Part shown: positions 17,510 through 28,287 of the stretch, in pieces
Position numbering within the stretch: position 1 is the stretch's first letter
Layout of the letters: each line of letters begins with the position of its first letter
Origin: Arthrobacter sp. zg-Y1171
GTDB lineage: Bacteria; Actinomycetota; Actinomycetes; Actinomycetales; Micrococcaceae
Direction of reading: 5' to 3'
Assembly (NCBI RefSeq): GCF_025244845.1
Contig: NZ_CP104264.1
Coordinates: forward strand, 1,302,001 to 1,366,000
Length of the DNA stretch: 64,000 nt
Notes under the pieces: model-generated
What the model saw: only the letters and a program-made list of their open reading frames with translations
Told to the model about the DNA's origin: nothing
Databases searched by the model: none
Position numbers and translations under genes: made by a program

Positions 17510-18609
17510 TCTCCCTGCTTGTAGGGTCTTCGCTGGCTCTGGTCTTCGCCTTTGCCGGAACACCCCTGTTCATCCGTTTCCTGGTGCGGAAGGGGTACGG
17601 CCAGTTCGTCCGTGACGACGGCCCCACCTCCCACCACACCAAGCGCGGCACCCCCACCATGGGCGGCGCCGTCATCGTGGCGTCCGTGGTGGCTGCGTAC
17701 TTCCTCACCCACCTGATCAGCGGCATGCTGGGCTTCGGGTCCTTCAGCCCGACGGCGTCAGGACTGCTGGTCCTGCTGCTCACCGTGGGTATGGGCATGG
17801 TCGGCTTCATCGACGACTACACCAAGATCTCCAAGCAGCGCAGCCTCGGCCTGAACGCCAAGGCAAAGATCATCCTGCAGGCAGTCGTCGGCATCACCTT
17901 TGCCGTCCTGGCCCTGCAGTTCCCCAATGAGCAGGGGAGGACGCCGGCGTCGACCGCGGTCTCCTTCATCCGGGACACAAACTTCGACCTTGCCTTCGCG
18001 GGAACGGTGATCGGCGCGATCCTGTTCGTGATCTGGTCCCTGGTCATCATCACCGGCACCACCAACGGCGTGAACCTGGCCGACGGCCTCGACGGCCTGG
18101 CCGCCGGTGCGTCCGTGCTGGTGTTCGGCGCCTACTTCCTGATCGGGATCTGGCAGTACAACCAGAGCTGCGGCTCACCGGGCGCAGAAGGCGTCTGCTA
18201 CGAAGTCCGCGACCCGATGGATCTGGCCCTGCTGGCCGGGGCCATGGCTGGCGCCCTCATCGGTTTCCTCTGGTGGAACACCTCGCCCGCGAAGATCTTC
18301 ATGGGCGACACCGGCTCGCTGGCGATCGGCGGCGCCATTGCGGCCTTCGCCATCCTCTCGCGGACCGAGCTGCTGCTGGTGATCCTTGCCGGCCTGTTCG
18401 TGATCATCACCCTCTCCGTCATCATCCAGGTGGGCTACTTCAAGCTCAGCGGCGGCAAGCGCGTGTTCAAGATGGCTCCGCTGCAGCACCACTTCGAGCT
18501 CAAGGGCTGGGCCGAGGTCACCGTGGTGGTCCGGTTCTGGATCATCGCCGGCCTCTGCGTGGCCGTGGCGCTGGGAATCTTCTACGCCGAATGGGTGGTG
18601 GGACTGTGA
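17506..18609 (+). CDS. mraY: Phospho-MurNAc-pentapeptide transferase (lipid I synthase)
   Basis: Polytopic membrane enzyme that moves phospho-MurNAc-pentapeptide from UDP to undecaprenyl phosphate, giving lipid I. The 367 residues hold about ten hydrophobic helices and the family motifs [16 protein letters not shown] (near 33-48), [22 protein letters not shown] and [25 protein letters not shown] sequence ([17 protein letters not shown]) closes the active-site face. GTG start coupled to murF. The stop overlaps the murD start (GTGA). Confidence 0.97.
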   Translation: MISLLVGSSLALVFAFAGTPLFIRFLVRKGYGQFVRDDGPTSHHTKRGTPTMGGAVIVASVVAAYFLTHLISGMLGFGSFSPTASGLLVLLLTVGMGMVGFIDDYTKISKQRSLGLNAKAKIILQAVVGITFAVLALQFPNEQGRTPASTAVSFIRDTNFDLAFAGTVIGAILFVIWSLVIITGTTNGVNLADGLDGLAAGASVLVFGAYFLIGIWQYNQSCGSPGAEGVCYEVRDPMDLALLAGAMAGALIGFLWWNTSPAKIFMGDTGSLAIGGAIAAFAILSRTELLLVILAGLFVIITLSVIIQVGYFKLSGGKRVFKMAPLQHHFELKGWAEVTVVVRFWIIAGLCVAVALGIFYAEWVVGL

Positions 18610-20159
18610 GTGCTCCCCTTGCCGAACTGACCACGTGGGACGCCGACTGGAGCGGACTGCGCGTAGTCGTCACCGGTATCGGCCTCTCCGGCTTCTCCGC
18701 CGCGGACACCCTGATCGAACTCGGGGCCCGGGTTGTAGTGGTGGATGCCAGGGACACCGAGGAGAACCGCGCCAAGGCGGACACCCTTCGGATTGTCGGC
18801 GCCGCGGACATCCTGCTCGGAGCCGATGCGGTTGCCGGGCTTCCCGAGGTCGACGGCGCTGCCCCTGACCTCGTGGTGACCTCACCGGGCTTCCGCCCCA
18901 CCCACCCGGTGCTGGCGGCAGCCGCCGCAGCGGACATTCCCGTCTGGGGCGACGTCGAGCTGGCCTGGCGGGTCCGTATCCGCGAAGGCCGCAAGACCGC
19001 CCAGTGGCTGGCCATCACCGGCACCAACGGCAAGACCACCACGGTCTCGATGACCGAGAGCATGCTCCGGGCCGCCGGCCTGCGCGCCATCGCGGCCGGC
19101 AACGTCGGAACCCCGATCCTGGATGCGATCCGGGATCCGGAAGGCTATGACGCCATCGCCGTGGAACTCTCCAGCTTCCAGCTGCACTGGACACACTCCA
19201 TGTCCCCGCTGGCCAGCGTGTGCCTGAACATCGCCGAAGACCACGTGGACTGGCACGGCTCCTTTGAGGCCTACCGGGCCGACAAGGCCAAGATCTACGA
19301 AAACACGCAGGTCGCCTGCATCTACAACGCCGAGCAGTACGAGACCGAGCGCATGGTCGAGGAAGCCGACGTCGTGGAAGGCTGCCGCGCGGTCGGCTTC
19401 ACCACCTCAGTGCCGGCGGTCAGCATGGTCGGAGTGGTTGAAGGACTGCTGGTGGACCGGGCCTTCATCGAGCAGCGCAAGGACTCCGCGGCGGAGCTTG
19501 CCGCCATGGCCGACCTGGGGGAGTACGCTCCCCGGCACATGGTGGCCAATGCCCTGGCCGCTGCTGCGCTGGTGCGTGCCTTCGGCGTCGAACCCGCGGC
19601 GGTCCGGGACGGACTGCGGGCCTATGCACCGGGAGACCACCGGATCCAGCCCGTGGCCCGCCTCAATGACATCCTGTGGGTCAATGACTCCAAGGCGACC
19701 AATCCGCATGCCGCGGCGGCGTCGCTGGCTGCCTTCAACAGCGTTGTCTGGATTGCCGGCGGCCTGTCCAAGGGCGTTCACTACAACGACCTGGTTGCCG
19801 AGCACCGCGGCCGGCTCAAGGCAGTGGTCCTGATCGGAGCCGACACCGCGGACCTGCAGGCAGCCCTGGCCCAACACGCACCCGATGTGCCGGTCATCCA
19901 CGCCCTTGTGGAGCAGACTGGGGAACGGCAGCAGACGGCGGCACCGGTCACCAGTGCCGAAGAGATCATGGTCAGGGCAGTCGCTGCGGCGGCTACCGTG
20001 GCCCAAGCAGGAGACACGGTGCTGATGGCGCCGGCAGCAGCTTCCATGGACCAGTTCACTTCCTATGCCCACCGCGGCGAGGCTTTCATCGAAGCCGTCG
20101 CAGGATATATGAGCGAACAGCAGGCACCGGGACAGGCACAGACTCCGAAGGAGCCCTAG
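18606..20159 (+). CDS. murD: UDP-MurNAc-L-Ala D-glutamate ligase
   Basis: Adds D-Glu to UDP-MurNAc-L-Ala. 517 residues from the GTG at 18606, coupled by a GTGA overlap to mraY; the longer open frame upstream is mraY read in another frame. The N-terminal Rossmann-like domain begins [15 protein letters not shown]. The ATP motif [14 protein letters not shown] starts near residue 137, with [25 protein letters not shown] and C-terminal [15 protein letters not shown] and GGLSKG. The last 15 residues are a Gln/Pro-rich tail. Confidence 0.96.
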   Translation: MSAPLAELTTWDADWSGLRVVVTGIGLSGFSAADTLIELGARVVVVDARDTEENRAKADTLRIVGAADILLGADAVAGLPEVDGAAPDLVVTSPGFRPTHPVLAAAAAADIPVWGDVELAWRVRIREGRKTAQWLAITGTNGKTTTVSMTESMLRAAGLRAIAAGNVGTPILDAIRDPEGYDAIAVELSSFQLHWTHSMSPLASVCLNIAEDHVDWHGSFEAYRADKAKIYENTQVACIYNAEQYETERMVEEADVVEGCRAVGFTTSVPAVSMVGVVEGLLVDRAFIEQRKDSAAELAAMADLGEYAPRHMVANALAAAALVRAFGVEPAAVRDGLRAYAPGDHRIQPVARLNDILWVNDSKATNPHAAAASLAAFNSVVWIAGGLSKGVHYNDLVAEHRGRLKAVVLIGADTADLQAALAQHAPDVPVIHALVEQTGERQQTAAPVTSAEEIMVRAVAAAATVAQAGDTVLMAPAAASMDQFTSYAHRGEAFIEAVAGYMSEQQAPGQAQTPKEP

Positions 20160-20160
20160 A

Positions 20161-21489
20161 TTGGTCACCACGCCCACCGGCAGCAAACGCAAACCGGTCC
20201 TGCGCCGGAATCCAGCGGCCACAGCCAATACCGGCACGGGCGCGGTGACACCGAAAACCGCACCGGGGAAGCCCCCGGCCGGGAAACGCGGCGCTGCGGA
20301 CCGTCCGGCCAAACCGGCGTCGCGCGTTGAGCGCTTCCTCGTCTTCCTGGAGGGCAGCGGGCGCAGTGCCACCGGCTCCAGCTACTACACGATCCTCGGC
20401 GCCACCCTGGCCCTCACCGCCATCGGCCTGATGATGGTGCTTTCGGCGTCCTCGGTGGAATCCATTGCCGCCGCTGCCGGCAGCGATGCAGGCGCGGCGA
20501 CGACGTTCGATCTGTTCCTGAAGCAGTCCATGTTCGCTGCGGCGGGCGTGGTGGCCATGCTGGGGCTCTCGCGGCTCGGGCCGCCCCACTACCGCTTCCT
20601 CTCCTGGTTCCTTTACGGCATCGCCGTCATCCTGCTGGTGCTTGTGCTGGTGATCGGCAAGGAAGTCAACGGCAACAAGAACTGGATCGAGATCGGGCCC
20701 ATCACGGGTCAGCCCTCCGAAGCCGCGAAGCTGGCCATGGCGATCTGGTTCGCCGCGGTCCTGTCCCGGAAGGGACGGCTGATCAACGAATGGAAGCACG
20801 CCCTTATTCCAGTTGTGCCCGGCGGCGGGATCCTGATCCTCCTGGTCATGCTCGGAAGCGACCTCGGCACCGTGATCGTGATGGGCATGATCATGGTTGC
20901 CGCCCTGTTCTTCGCCGGTGCTCCGCTGCGCTTCCTGGGCGTCCTTGCGGCCGGAGCGGCCGTGGGAGCGGTACTCATGTCGCTGGTGAGCAGCAACCGC
21001 TCCAGCCGGATCAGCGCCTGGCTCCAGCTGGACTGCAGCACCGGCCTCTGCGACCAGGCCAACGCCGGCATGTACGCGCTGGCCTCCGGCGGCTGGCTGG
21101 GAGTGGGCATCGGCCAGAGCCGGCAGAAATGGAACTGGATCCCGGAAGCCCACAACGACTTCATCTTCGCCATTATCGGCGAGGAATTCGGCCTGCTGGG
21201 AACGCTCGTCGTGGTCAGCCTCTTTGCCGTCCTTGCCGTCGCGACGGTCCGGGTCACCATGCGCCATACAGACCCGTTCATCCGCATTGTCTGCGGTGCC
21301 ATCCTGGTCTGGATCATCGGCCAGGCCTCCGTGAACATTGCGATGGTGACCGGGTTGCTTCCCGTCATCGGCGTACCGCTGCCGTTCATTTCGTATGGCG
21401 GATCCTCCCTGACCTTCACGCTCGCCGCCGTCGGCGTCCTGCTTTCCTTTGCCCGTAAAATCCCCGAAAGTGAACCAACAGCTCCATGA
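20161..21489 (+). CDS. ftsW: SEDS peptidoglycan glycosyltransferase FtsW
   Basis: Polymerises lipid II at the septum together with FtsI. 442 residues: a basic, Pro/Ala-rich cytosolic tail of about 75 residues, then roughly ten transmembrane helices. SEDS signatures include [47 protein letters not shown] and the ending [11 protein letters not shown]. The TTG at 20161 is accepted as start because AAGGAG lies 8 bases upstream and it follows the murD stop by one base. The stop overlaps the murG ATG (ATGA). Confidence 0.95.
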   Translation: MVTTPTGSKRKPVLRRNPAATANTGTGAVTPKTAPGKPPAGKRGAADRPAKPASRVERFLVFLEGSGRSATGSSYYTILGATLALTAIGLMMVLSASSVESIAAAAGSDAGAATTFDLFLKQSMFAAAGVVAMLGLSRLGPPHYRFLSWFLYGIAVILLVLVLVIGKEVNGNKNWIEIGPITGQPSEAAKLAMAIWFAAVLSRKGRLINEWKHALIPVVPGGGILILLVMLGSDLGTVIVMGMIMVAALFFAGAPLRFLGVLAAGAAVGAVLMSLVSSNRSSRISAWLQLDCSTGLCDQANAGMYALASGGWLGVGIGQSRQKWNWIPEAHNDFIFAIIGEEFGLLGTLVVVSLFAVLAVATVRVTMRHTDPFIRIVCGAILVWIIGQASVNIAMVTGLLPVIGVPLPFISYGGSSLTFTLAAVGVLLSFARKIPESEPTAP

Positions 21490-22595
21490 CGCAGCCTTCC
21501 CTCTCCGTAGTCCTGGCCGGAGGCGGCACCGCCGGGCACATCAGCCCTCTCCTGGCCATCGCAGATGCCGTGACGGCACACCGCCCCGACGCCCGCATCA
21601 CAGTGGTGGGGACCGCGTCCGGAATGGAAACCCGCCTGGTGCCCGCAGCGGGCTATGAGCTGGCCACCATTGACCGGGTCCCCATGCCCCGGCGGCCTTC
21701 CGCAGACCTGGCGAAACTGCCCGGCCGCCTTCTCCGTGCCGTGCGGCAGGCCGGCGAGATCCTGGACTCCGCGCAGGCCGACGTCGTTGTGGGCGTGGGC
21801 GGCTACGTTTCGACGCCGGTGTACCTGGCGGCACGCCGCCGATCGCTTCCCGTGATCGTGCACGAGGCCAACGCGCGTCCCGGGCTGGCCAACCGCGTGG
21901 GTGCGCGCTTCGCGGCCGTGACGGGCGTGGCCTTCGAATCCACCAGCCTGCCCCGGGCCACGTGGGTCGGTATGCCGATGCGCCGGGAAATCTCCGGACT
22001 GGACCGCCATGCCGCCCGGAATGCCGCACGGTCCGCCCTGGGGCTGGAGCAGGACCGCCCCACGCTGGTGGTGACCGGAGGCTCTTCGGGTGCCGCAAGC
22101 ATCAACCGGGCCGTGGAACATGCCCTTCCGGCATTGGCTGCGGCCGGCATCCAGACCCTGCACATCACCGGCCGCGGAAAGTCCCTGGTGGACGCCGACG
22201 GAAAACCGATCGCCGCCCGCGGCTACACGCAGGTGGAGTACGTCGACGGCATGGAGCAGGCCTACGCCGCTGCGGACCTGCTGCTGGCCCGCTCCGGGGC
22301 AGGCACCGTCTGCGAAATCAGCGCAGTGGGGCTGCCTGCCGTCCTGGTTCCGCTGCCGCACGGCAACGGCGAACAGGCGCTTAATGCCGAAGCCCTCGTG
22401 GCTGCCGGCGGAGCGCTTACGGTTGCCGACGCCCTCTTCACAGCCGAGTGGATTTCCGACAGGCTGATACCTTTGCTGGCCGATCCGGCGGCGTTGGAAG
22501 CCATGGCCAAGGCATCGTCGGCGTTGGGCATCCGTGACGCGGACCAGCGGATGGCTGCATTCATCCTCGAAGCAAGCGATAGGGCAAAGGCATGA
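21486..22595 (+). CDS. murG: Lipid II synthase (undecaprenyl-PP-MurNAc-pentapeptide GlcNAc transferase)
   Basis: Peripheral membrane GT-B glycosyltransferase adding GlcNAc to lipid I. 369 residues with the glycine-rich N-terminal loop [15 protein letters not shown] (residues 8-22), [38 protein letters not shown] and the UDP-GlcNAc site [23 protein letters not shown] followed by [11 protein letters not shown] start coupled to ftsW by ATGA. The stop is likewise coupled to murC. Confidence 0.97.
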   Translation: MTQPSLSVVLAGGGTAGHISPLLAIADAVTAHRPDARITVVGTASGMETRLVPAAGYELATIDRVPMPRRPSADLAKLPGRLLRAVRQAGEILDSAQADVVVGVGGYVSTPVYLAARRRSLPVIVHEANARPGLANRVGARFAAVTGVAFESTSLPRATWVGMPMRREISGLDRHAARNAARSALGLEQDRPTLVVTGGSSGAASINRAVEHALPALAAAGIQTLHITGRGKSLVDADGKPIAARGYTQVEYVDGMEQAYAAADLLLARSGAGTVCEISAVGLPAVLVPLPHGNGEQALNAEALVAAGGALTVADALFTAEWISDRLIPLLADPAALEAMAKASSALGIRDADQRMAAFILEASDRAKA

Positions 22596-24025
22596 ACCGG
22601 CTGAACCCGACAGACCTTGGGAAAGTACACTTCATCGGCCTCGGCGGTGCCGGCATGTCCGCCGTTGCCCGGGTACTCCTGGCCCAGGGCATTGAAGTCT
22701 CCGGCTCCGATTCCAAGGACTCACCGGGACTGCGGGCCCTTGAAGCGCTCGGGGCCGAGGTGTTTGTGGGGCACGACGCCGGACACGTTGCCGGCGTCGA
22801 CACGGTAGTCGTGTCAACGGCCATCCGCGAGCAGAATCCGGAACTTGCGGCGGCGCGTTCCCGCGGGCTGCGGATCATCCACCGCTCAGTGGCGCTCTCC
22901 GCGGCCATGGGCGAGCAGGACCTCATAGCGGTGGCCGGCACCCACGGCAAAACCACCACCACGGCCATGGTGACCGTGATGCTGCGGGAGGCCGGACTGG
23001 ATCCTTCCTTCGCCATCGGCGGCGACGTTGCGGCCCTTGGCGTCAATGCCGCCCACGGGGCGGGACGGGTCTTCGTGGCCGAAGCCGATGAGTCGGACGG
23101 CTCCTTCCTCAACTACAACCCGCGGATCAGCGTGGTCACTAATGTCGAGGCCGACCACCTGGACCATTACGGCACGGAGGAAGCGGTCTTCGCCTCCTTC
23201 GACGCCTTCACGGCGCTGCTGCCGGCGGAGGGGCTCCTTGTCGCCTGCGCGGACGACGCCGGTGCCGTAGCCCTCGTTGAACGCTGCCCGGGCGTCCGGG
23301 TAGCCACCTACGGCTACGCCGCCGGTGCGGACGTGCGGGTTACGGACACCCGTCCCGCCGGCGCCGGCTCGGCCAGCACCCTGCAGTACACCGTGGACGG
23401 CCGCGACGGCGAGGTGCAGCTTGTCCTGCAGGTTCCGGGCGCGCACAACATCCTGAACGCGGCTGCCGCCTTTGCCGTCGGGCTGGAACTGGGCGTTGAT
23501 CCCCGGACGGCCGCAGCGGGGCTCGCTACGTTCTCCGGCGCCGCCCGGCGGTTCGAATCCCGCGGCAGTGCACGCGGCGTGCAGGTGTTCGACGATTATG
23601 CCCACCATCCCACCGAAGTGGACGCCGCCCTGAAGGCGGCCCGCACAGTGGCCGGAGGGCATCGGGTGCATGTGTTGTTCCAGCCGCACCTGTTCAGCCG
23701 CACCCGCAACTTTGCGGCCGAGTTTGCAGCAGCCCTGGACCTGGCCGATACCGCCACCGTCCTGGACATCTATCCGGCACGGGAAGATCCGATTGAAGGC
23801 GTCACCAGTGAGCTGATCACCTCCCGCCTGCACGTCCCCGGCGGCTATGCCGATAGTCCGGAACGCGCGGTGGCCCAGGTTGCAGACAGCGCCGACGAGG
23901 GAGACATCATCCTGACCGTCGGTGCCGGTGACGTCACCGCGCTCGGATCCGAACTGGTTGCCCGCCTGGCCGCCGTTCCGGCCCGTTCGGCCGCCGCAGC
24001 GGGGAAAGCCGCCAATGGCCGGTAG
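22592..24025 (+). CDS. murC: UDP-MurNAc L-alanine ligase
   Basis: First amino-acid ligase of the stem peptide. 477 residues: N-terminal [14 protein letters not shown] (UDP-MurNAc domain), ATP motif [14 protein letters not shown] (about 113-126), [21 protein letters not shown], and C-terminal [10 protein letters not shown] and [13 protein letters not shown] coupled to murG. Its last 11 bases overlap the ftsQ start, so translation continues into ftsQ. Confidence 0.97.
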   Translation: MNRLNPTDLGKVHFIGLGGAGMSAVARVLLAQGIEVSGSDSKDSPGLRALEALGAEVFVGHDAGHVAGVDTVVVSTAIREQNPELAAARSRGLRIIHRSVALSAAMGEQDLIAVAGTHGKTTTTAMVTVMLREAGLDPSFAIGGDVAALGVNAAHGAGRVFVAEADESDGSFLNYNPRISVVTNVEADHLDHYGTEEAVFASFDAFTALLPAEGLLVACADDAGAVALVERCPGVRVATYGYAAGADVRVTDTRPAGAGSASTLQYTVDGRDGEVQLVLQVPGAHNILNAAAAFAVGLELGVDPRTAAAGLATFSGAARRFESRGSARGVQVFDDYAHHPTEVDAALKAARTVAGGHRVHVLFQPHLFSRTRNFAAEFAAALDLADTATVLDIYPAREDPIEGVTSELITSRLHVPGGYADSPERAVAQVADSADEGDIILTVGAGDVTALGSELVARLAAVPARSAAAAGKAANGR

Positions 24026-25010
24026 GAAGCGCTCCGGGAGCGACGACGAGACCATCACGGCCACACGTGCCCTCGATCCGGAAGACCAGGTGGCAGCAGA
24101 CAGGCCCGCCGCCGGTTCCACCGCTGTCCGGCCTGCTGCCGGTGCCGCCAAGGCCAAGCCGGCGGGGAAGGGGAAATCCGCCGGGAAGCCTGCGGGCGCT
24201 CCGGCGGACAAGGCCCCGCGCCGCTTTGCGGGAAGCCGGCGCTCCGCCGCAAAGTCCCCGGTGCCTGGCGCCAACAGCGCAGGCACCGACGGAACGGTCC
24301 TGGCATTTCCGGAACCGCCCGGCAAGCGGCGGCGCCGGGCAGCATGGATCACGGTCGGCTCCGCGCTGTCCGTCACTGCGCTGTTCTTTGCCCTGCTGTT
24401 CTTCTCACCGATGCTCGCCCTGCAGACCGTAGTGGTAGAGGGCACCACGCTGCTGCCACGTGAACAGGCCGAAGCAGCGCTGGAACCGTTGAAGGGGCAG
24501 ACCCTGCCCACCATTTCCGACGCCGACGTGGAAGGGCTGCTGAAAGACCGCCCCGAAATCGAAAAGATCGAGGTCGCAGCACAGCCACCGTCCACCCTGG
24601 TGGTTACTGTCACCGAACGCATTCCCGTAGCCGTCCTGCAGGACGGTGACACGCATGTCCTCATCGACGAAGAGGGCCGCCGGCTGGCAATAGCAGCTGA
24701 CCGGGCAGCGGTCGCCCTTCCGCTTATCGCCGGCGGAAGCGAAGCCATCCATGCGAGTGTTTTCCCCAGCATCACGGCAGTACTGGCGACGCTTCCGCCG
24801 GAGGTGCTTGGCCGGCTGGAGAACGCCTCCGCCCAGACGCTGGATTCGGTCGAACTGAAGCTTAAGAGCGGGCAGACAGTATTCTGGGGGAGTGCCGATG
24901 CCAACGAGGCAAAGGCACGGGTGCTTGAGGCGCTCCTGAAGATGGAGCCGTCCGATCCGCCGGTGCAGGTTTACGACGTCAGTACCCCCGACCGTCCGGT
25001 GACACGTTGA
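24015..25010 (+). CDS. ftsQ: Cell division protein FtsQ/DivIB
   Basis: Bitopic divisome scaffold that holds FtsL and FtsB. 331 residues from the ATG at 24015, which lies inside the murC end and gives a normal FtsQ. The cytosolic tail of about 110 residues is Ala/Lys/Pro/Arg-rich. A transmembrane helix (about 117-136) is followed at once by a POTRA domain (ALQTVVVEGTTLL, then ATLPTISDADVEGLL-like helix and PPSTLVVTVTERIPVAV) and a C-terminal beta domain. Last gene before the 399-base gap that carries the ftsZ promoter region. Confidence 0.93.
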   Translation: MAGRKRSGSDDETITATRALDPEDQVAADRPAAGSTAVRPAAGAAKAKPAGKGKSAGKPAGAPADKAPRRFAGSRRSAAKSPVPGANSAGTDGTVLAFPEPPGKRRRRAAWITVGSALSVTALFFALLFFSPMLALQTVVVEGTTLLPREQAEAALEPLKGQTLPTISDADVEGLLKDRPEIEKIEVAAQPPSTLVVTVTERIPVAVLQDGDTHVLIDEEGRRLAIAADRAAVALPLIAGGSEAIHASVFPSITAVLATLPPEVLGRLENASAQTLDSVELKLKSGQTVFWGSADANEAKARVLEALLKMEPSDPPVQVYDVSTPDRPVTR

Positions 25011-25166
25011 CCGGCGCGGAGGACGGCTGGAAACCAGGCGCCGGACCGGAGCCCTCGGAGGGGATCCGCAGGGGAACGGAGCAGGTAGCTTTCCGCGGCC
25101 GTGATGAAAGAATCCTCCGACACGCGGGGGCGGTATTTGCGGAAGCGGCGCTGGCCCCATAGCGTC

Positions 25167-25214
25167 TCAAGTAATGGATTACTTGACATAACTATAACCC
25201 TCAAGTTGAGGGTT
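25167..25214 (+). promoter_or_regulatory. ftsZ promoter region with two adjacent perfect palindromes
   Basis: In the 399-base gap between ftsQ and ftsZ, TCAAGTAAT-GG-ATTACTTGA (25167-25186) is a perfect palindrome overlapping a -35 TTGACA (25183-25188). Nine bases on, AACCCTCAA-G-TTGAGGGTT (25196-25214) is a second perfect palindrome lying where the spacer and -10 should be. The hexamer TCAAGT occurs at 25167, inverted at 25181 and again at 25201. No good -10 is seen at 17 bases, so the exact start is unsure. Nothing is recognised in 25011-25166; the leader 25215-25409 also shows no ORF worth calling. Confidence 0.55.
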
Positions 25215-25409
25215 AGGGTTGTGTAGGTTCAAGGTTTTCGGCCGGGCGTCCAGTGGAGATCTCCGGGATTCCGCTGGAAACCACGGGGGCGTCGGCGGCC
25301 GGGAACCGGTTTGTACGCAGGCCGGTTCAGTAGGACACATGCAGCTGCAGAACGAACGCAGCTGCGAAAAACATAAAAGTTGCAGAGATTCGAACAAGGG
25401 ACACAGGAC

Positions 25410-26609
25410 GTGGCAGCACCGCAGAATTACTTGGCCGTCATCAAGGTCGTCGGCATCGGCGGCGGTGGCGTGAACGCCGTAAACCGGATGATCGATGTTG
25501 GCCTCCGCGGCGTGGAGTTCATCGCCATCAACACCGATGCACAGGCACTGCTGATGAGCGACGCAGACGTCAAGCTCGACGTCGGCCGCGAACTCACGCG
25601 TGGCCTGGGCGCCGGCGCTGATCCCGAGGTCGGCCGCAAGGCCGCCGAGGACCACGCCGAGGAGATCGAGGAAGTCCTCCGCGGAGCGGACATGGTCTTC
25701 GTGACCGCAGGCGAAGGTGGCGGAACCGGTACCGGCGGCGCTCCCGTCGTCGCCCGGATCGCCCGTTCGCTCGGCGCCCTGACCATCGGCGTGGTTACGC
25801 GTCCCTTCACCTTCGAAGGCCGGCGCCGCTCCAACCAGGCCGAATCCGGTATCGATACGCTGCGCGACGAAGTCGACACGCTGATCGTCATCCCGAATGA
25901 CCGGCTGCTGTCCATCAGCGACCGCAACGTCTCCATGCTGGATGCCTTCCGTTCCGCGGACCAGGTCCTGCTCTCCGGCGTTCAGGGTATTACCGACCTG
26001 ATCACCACCCCGGGCCTGATCAACCTCGACTTCGCGGACGTGAAATCGGTTATGCAGGGTGCAGGTTCGGCCCTCATGGGCATCGGTTCGGCCCGCGGCG
26101 AGGACCGTGCAGTCAAGGCTGCCGAGCTGGCAATAGCTTCTCCTCTGCTCGAAGCTTCGATCGACGGCGCCCACGGCGTGCTCCTCTCCATTCAGGGCGG
26201 TTCCGATCTCGGCCTGTTTGAGATCAACGAGGCAGCGCGCCTGGTCCAGGAAGTTGCCCACCCCGAAGCCAACATCATCTTCGGTGCCGTCATTGACGAC
26301 GCCCTGGGCGACGAAGCGCGGGTTACCGTTATCGCGGCAGGCTTCGACCAGGTGGATGTCACCTCGCAGCCGGCGCAGCACAACAAGCCGGCCGAGCCGG
26401 CCACGCCGCCTGCCTCGGCAGCGGCTGCAGGTGGCTTCGGGGCTGCCGCTCCGGCTTCCGCAGGCCTGTCGGCCTGGTCCCAGCGGTCGCACCAGCACAG
26501 CGATGTCCCGGCCGACGCCGGCTTCGATATCGATCTTCCGGCAGTCGTGGAATCCGATCTGTCCACCGGCCGTCCGGATGACCTGGACGTACCGGACTTC
26601 CTGAAGTAG
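25410..26609 (+). CDS. ftsZ: Tubulin-like cell division GTPase FtsZ
   Basis: Forms the Z-ring. 399 residues starting [20 protein letters not shown] from the GTG at 25410, the usual family N-terminus, with AAGGGA 8 bases upstream; the frame is open to a TTG at 25380 but that adds unsupported residues. Motifs: nucleotide loop [11 protein letters not shown], tubulin signature [11 protein letters not shown] and the T7 synergy loop [12 protein letters not shown] variable Ala/Pro/Ser linker follows, then the conserved C-terminal peptide [10 protein letters not shown] that contacts partners such as SepF. Confidence 0.98.
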   Translation: MAAPQNYLAVIKVVGIGGGGVNAVNRMIDVGLRGVEFIAINTDAQALLMSDADVKLDVGRELTRGLGAGADPEVGRKAAEDHAEEIEEVLRGADMVFVTAGEGGGTGTGGAPVVARIARSLGALTIGVVTRPFTFEGRRRSNQAESGIDTLRDEVDTLIVIPNDRLLSISDRNVSMLDAFRSADQVLLSGVQGITDLITTPGLINLDFADVKSVMQGAGSALMGIGSARGEDRAVKAAELAIASPLLEASIDGAHGVLLSIQGGSDLGLFEINEAARLVQEVAHPEANIIFGAVIDDALGDEARVTVIAAGFDQVDVTSQPAQHNKPAEPATPPASAAAAGGFGAAAPASAGLSAWSQRSHQHSDVPADAGFDIDLPAVVESDLSTGRPDDLDVPDFLK

Positions 26610-26649
26610 GAAAACCGGCAGGCAGAGCAGCAGAGCTAGACAGCTGAGC

Positions 26650-27372
26650 ATGACAGCGGGGTTGTCCCGGATGTTTTGGTGGCACCGCCAGGTTGGCGAC
26701 AACCTGTGGGCGGGATTCACCAACGCTTCCGCGGGCAACCTCGCTTTGCATGTGGGGGATGACCCGGATGCGGTCCGCAGGCGGCGTGCGGAACTCGAGT
26801 CCGCGATGGGCGTCCGCCCCGGCTCGCTGCGTTTTATGAACCAGGTCCATTCCGCACTGGTGGCAGAAGCAGCCGACCCCGGCTCCGGTGCTCCCACGGC
26901 GGACGGCCTGGTCAGTGTCGACGGCGCAGCCCCGCTGGCGGTGATGGTGGCCGACTGCGTGCCGGTCCTGCTGGCCGGTGCCGGCCCGGACGGGAGGCCG
27001 GTTACCGCCGCCGTGCATGCCGGCCGCCGCGGCCTGCTGGATAACATCCTGCCCGTCGCCGTCGACCGGATGCGTTCCGCCGGCGGAACCGGGCTCCGTG
27101 CCTGGATAGGTCCCTGCGTCTGCGGGCACTGCTACGAGGTTCCGGCAGCCATGCGGGACGAATCGGTTGCCCTGCTGCCGGCTACTGCCGCAGTAACCCG
27201 CAGCGGGACCCCGGCGCTTGATCTTCCCGCGGGAGCCCAGGCGCAGCTCATGGCCCTGGGGGTATCAGTAGAACGGGTCGAGGGCTGCACATTGGAGAAC
27301 GACGAGCTGTTTTCCCATCGCCGGGACCCCGCCACCGGACGGTTCGCCGGCGTGATCTGGCGCCGTCCCTGA
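26650..27372 (+). CDS. pgeF: PgeF/YfiH family peptidoglycan-editing or purine nucleoside enzyme (multicopper-oxidase-like fold)
   Basis: 240 residues of the YfiH family. The metal-site motifs are GSLRFMNQVHS (His), ADCVPVLLA (Cys) and AAVHAGRRGLLDNIL (His), with IGPCVCGHCYEVP. Members have been described both as purine nucleoside phosphorylase/adenosine deaminase-type enzymes and, in E. coli, as editors that remove L-Ser from UDP-MurNAc peptides. A cell-wall role suits its place between ftsZ and sepF but is not shown by the sequence. ATG at 26650, 40 bases after ftsZ. Confidence 0.88.
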   Translation: MTAGLSRMFWWHRQVGDNLWAGFTNASAGNLALHVGDDPDAVRRRRAELESAMGVRPGSLRFMNQVHSALVAEAADPGSGAPTADGLVSVDGAAPLAVMVADCVPVLLAGAGPDGRPVTAAVHAGRRGLLDNILPVAVDRMRSAGGTGLRAWIGPCVCGHCYEVPAAMRDESVALLPATAAVTRSGTPALDLPAGAQAQLMALGVSVERVEGCTLENDELFSHRRDPATGRFAGVIWRRP

Positions 27373-27422
27373 ATCTCCACCGGCGCATCGAAGGCCGGCG
27401 GGCCGGAGATAATGGAAAGACC

Positions 27423-28181
27423 ATGACTTCAATATCCGAATATCCCACCCGCGCCGATGAGCTGCGGGACAGGCTGCAGCGCGTCCGGAACCGCATCGCG
27501 GCAGCCGAGCGCCCCGCCGGTGCCGAAGAACCGCACCTGATTGTGGTCACCAAGTATTTCCCCGCCTCCGACGTCGGGATCCTTGCCGGACTGGGAGTCC
27601 GGGACGTGGGCGAGAACAAGGACCAGGAGGCCGCCGCAAAGGCCGCGGACCTGGCACACCTGGACCTGGACTGGCACTTCATCGGCCAGCTGCAGTCCAA
27701 TAAGGCGAAGTCCGTGGTGCGCTACGCCGCCTCCGTCCACTCGGTGGACCGCCGTTCCCTGGTGACTGCCCTGGGCAAGGCGATGGCAGCAGAGCAGCGG
27801 CGCCGGGAATCCGCAGGGCTGGTGCCACGTGGGGACCTGTCCTGCTTCCTGCAGGTGGACCTGCGGGACGACGCCGCACGGGCTGCGGATCCGGGCCGAG
27901 GGGGAGCACTGCCCGGGGATCTGCCGCTTCTGGCCGAGTCCGTTGCCGGTACTCCCGGGCTGCTGCTGTCCGGGCTGATGGCCGTTGCGCCGCTCGGCGC
28001 GGATGCCGGGGAGGCCTTCGCCCGCCTCCGGGAACTTTCGGGGCAGCTGCAGGCGCAGCACCCAGAGGCGCGAAGCATCTCCGCCGGCATGAGTTCGGAC
28101 CTCGAGGCGGCCGTCGCACACGGGGCGACACACCTGAGAATCGGGTCCGATGTTCTGGGCCCGCGCCCGCCGGTACGGTAG
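27423..28181 (+). CDS. yggS: PLP homeostasis protein (YggS/YBL036C family)
   Basis: A single-domain alanine-racemase-fold protein that binds pyridoxal phosphate but has no established catalytic activity; it buffers free PLP. 252 residues with the Schiff-base lysine in VTKYFPASDV (about residue 42), GENKDQEAAAK, WHFIGQLQSNKAKSV and the phosphate site MSSDLEAAVAHGATHLRIGS. Next to ftsZ, pgeF and sepF as in most actinobacteria. A GATAAT box (27408-27413) just upstream may give it its own promoter. Confidence 0.95.
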   Translation: MTSISEYPTRADELRDRLQRVRNRIAAAERPAGAEEPHLIVVTKYFPASDVGILAGLGVRDVGENKDQEAAAKAADLAHLDLDWHFIGQLQSNKAKSVVRYAASVHSVDRRSLVTALGKAMAAEQRRRESAGLVPRGDLSCFLQVDLRDDAARAADPGRGGALPGDLPLLAESVAGTPGLLLSGLMAVAPLGADAGEAFARLRELSGQLQAQHPEARSISAGMSSDLEAAVAHGATHLRIGSDVLGPRPPVR

Positions 28182-28210
28182 CGTCAAAGTACGAACACCA
28201 TACAGCCGCC

Positions 28211-28250
28211 GCGCAGCACCCTGCAGTACCGTGCAGTAACAGTACAGTAA
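28211..28250 (+). repeat. Four 10-base phased repeats upstream of sepF
   Basis: Consecutive 10-base blocks gcgcagcacc, ctgcagtacc, gtgcagtaac and agtacagtaa share the core CAG(T/C)A at an exact one-turn period. They end 37 bases before the sepF start. The design recalls the tandem operator upstream of mraZ, but the core differs from GTGGRG. Confidence 0.5.
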
Positions 28251-28287
28251 TGGGCAGCTAGGCGTTGAAGGATTAAGAGGAGCAACC

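Noticed and set aside
20709..22361. 550-codon minus-strand open frame opposite ftsW-murG
   Set aside because: It lies opposite two highly conserved genes and encodes a low-complexity, unrecognisable protein: a GC-driven shadow.
22886..24904. 672-codon minus-strand open frame opposite murC-ftsQ
   Set aside because: Ser/Arg/Gly-rich shadow of real genes, without start signals.
24971..25204. 77-codon minus-strand frame in the ftsQ-ftsZ gap
   Set aside because: It begins inside the ftsZ operator region, ends inside ftsQ and has no protein-like features.
25206..25220. Telomere-like TTGAGGGTTAGGGTT before ftsZ
   Set aside because: Only two imperfect units; it is half of a palindrome at a promoter, not a telomeric repeat.
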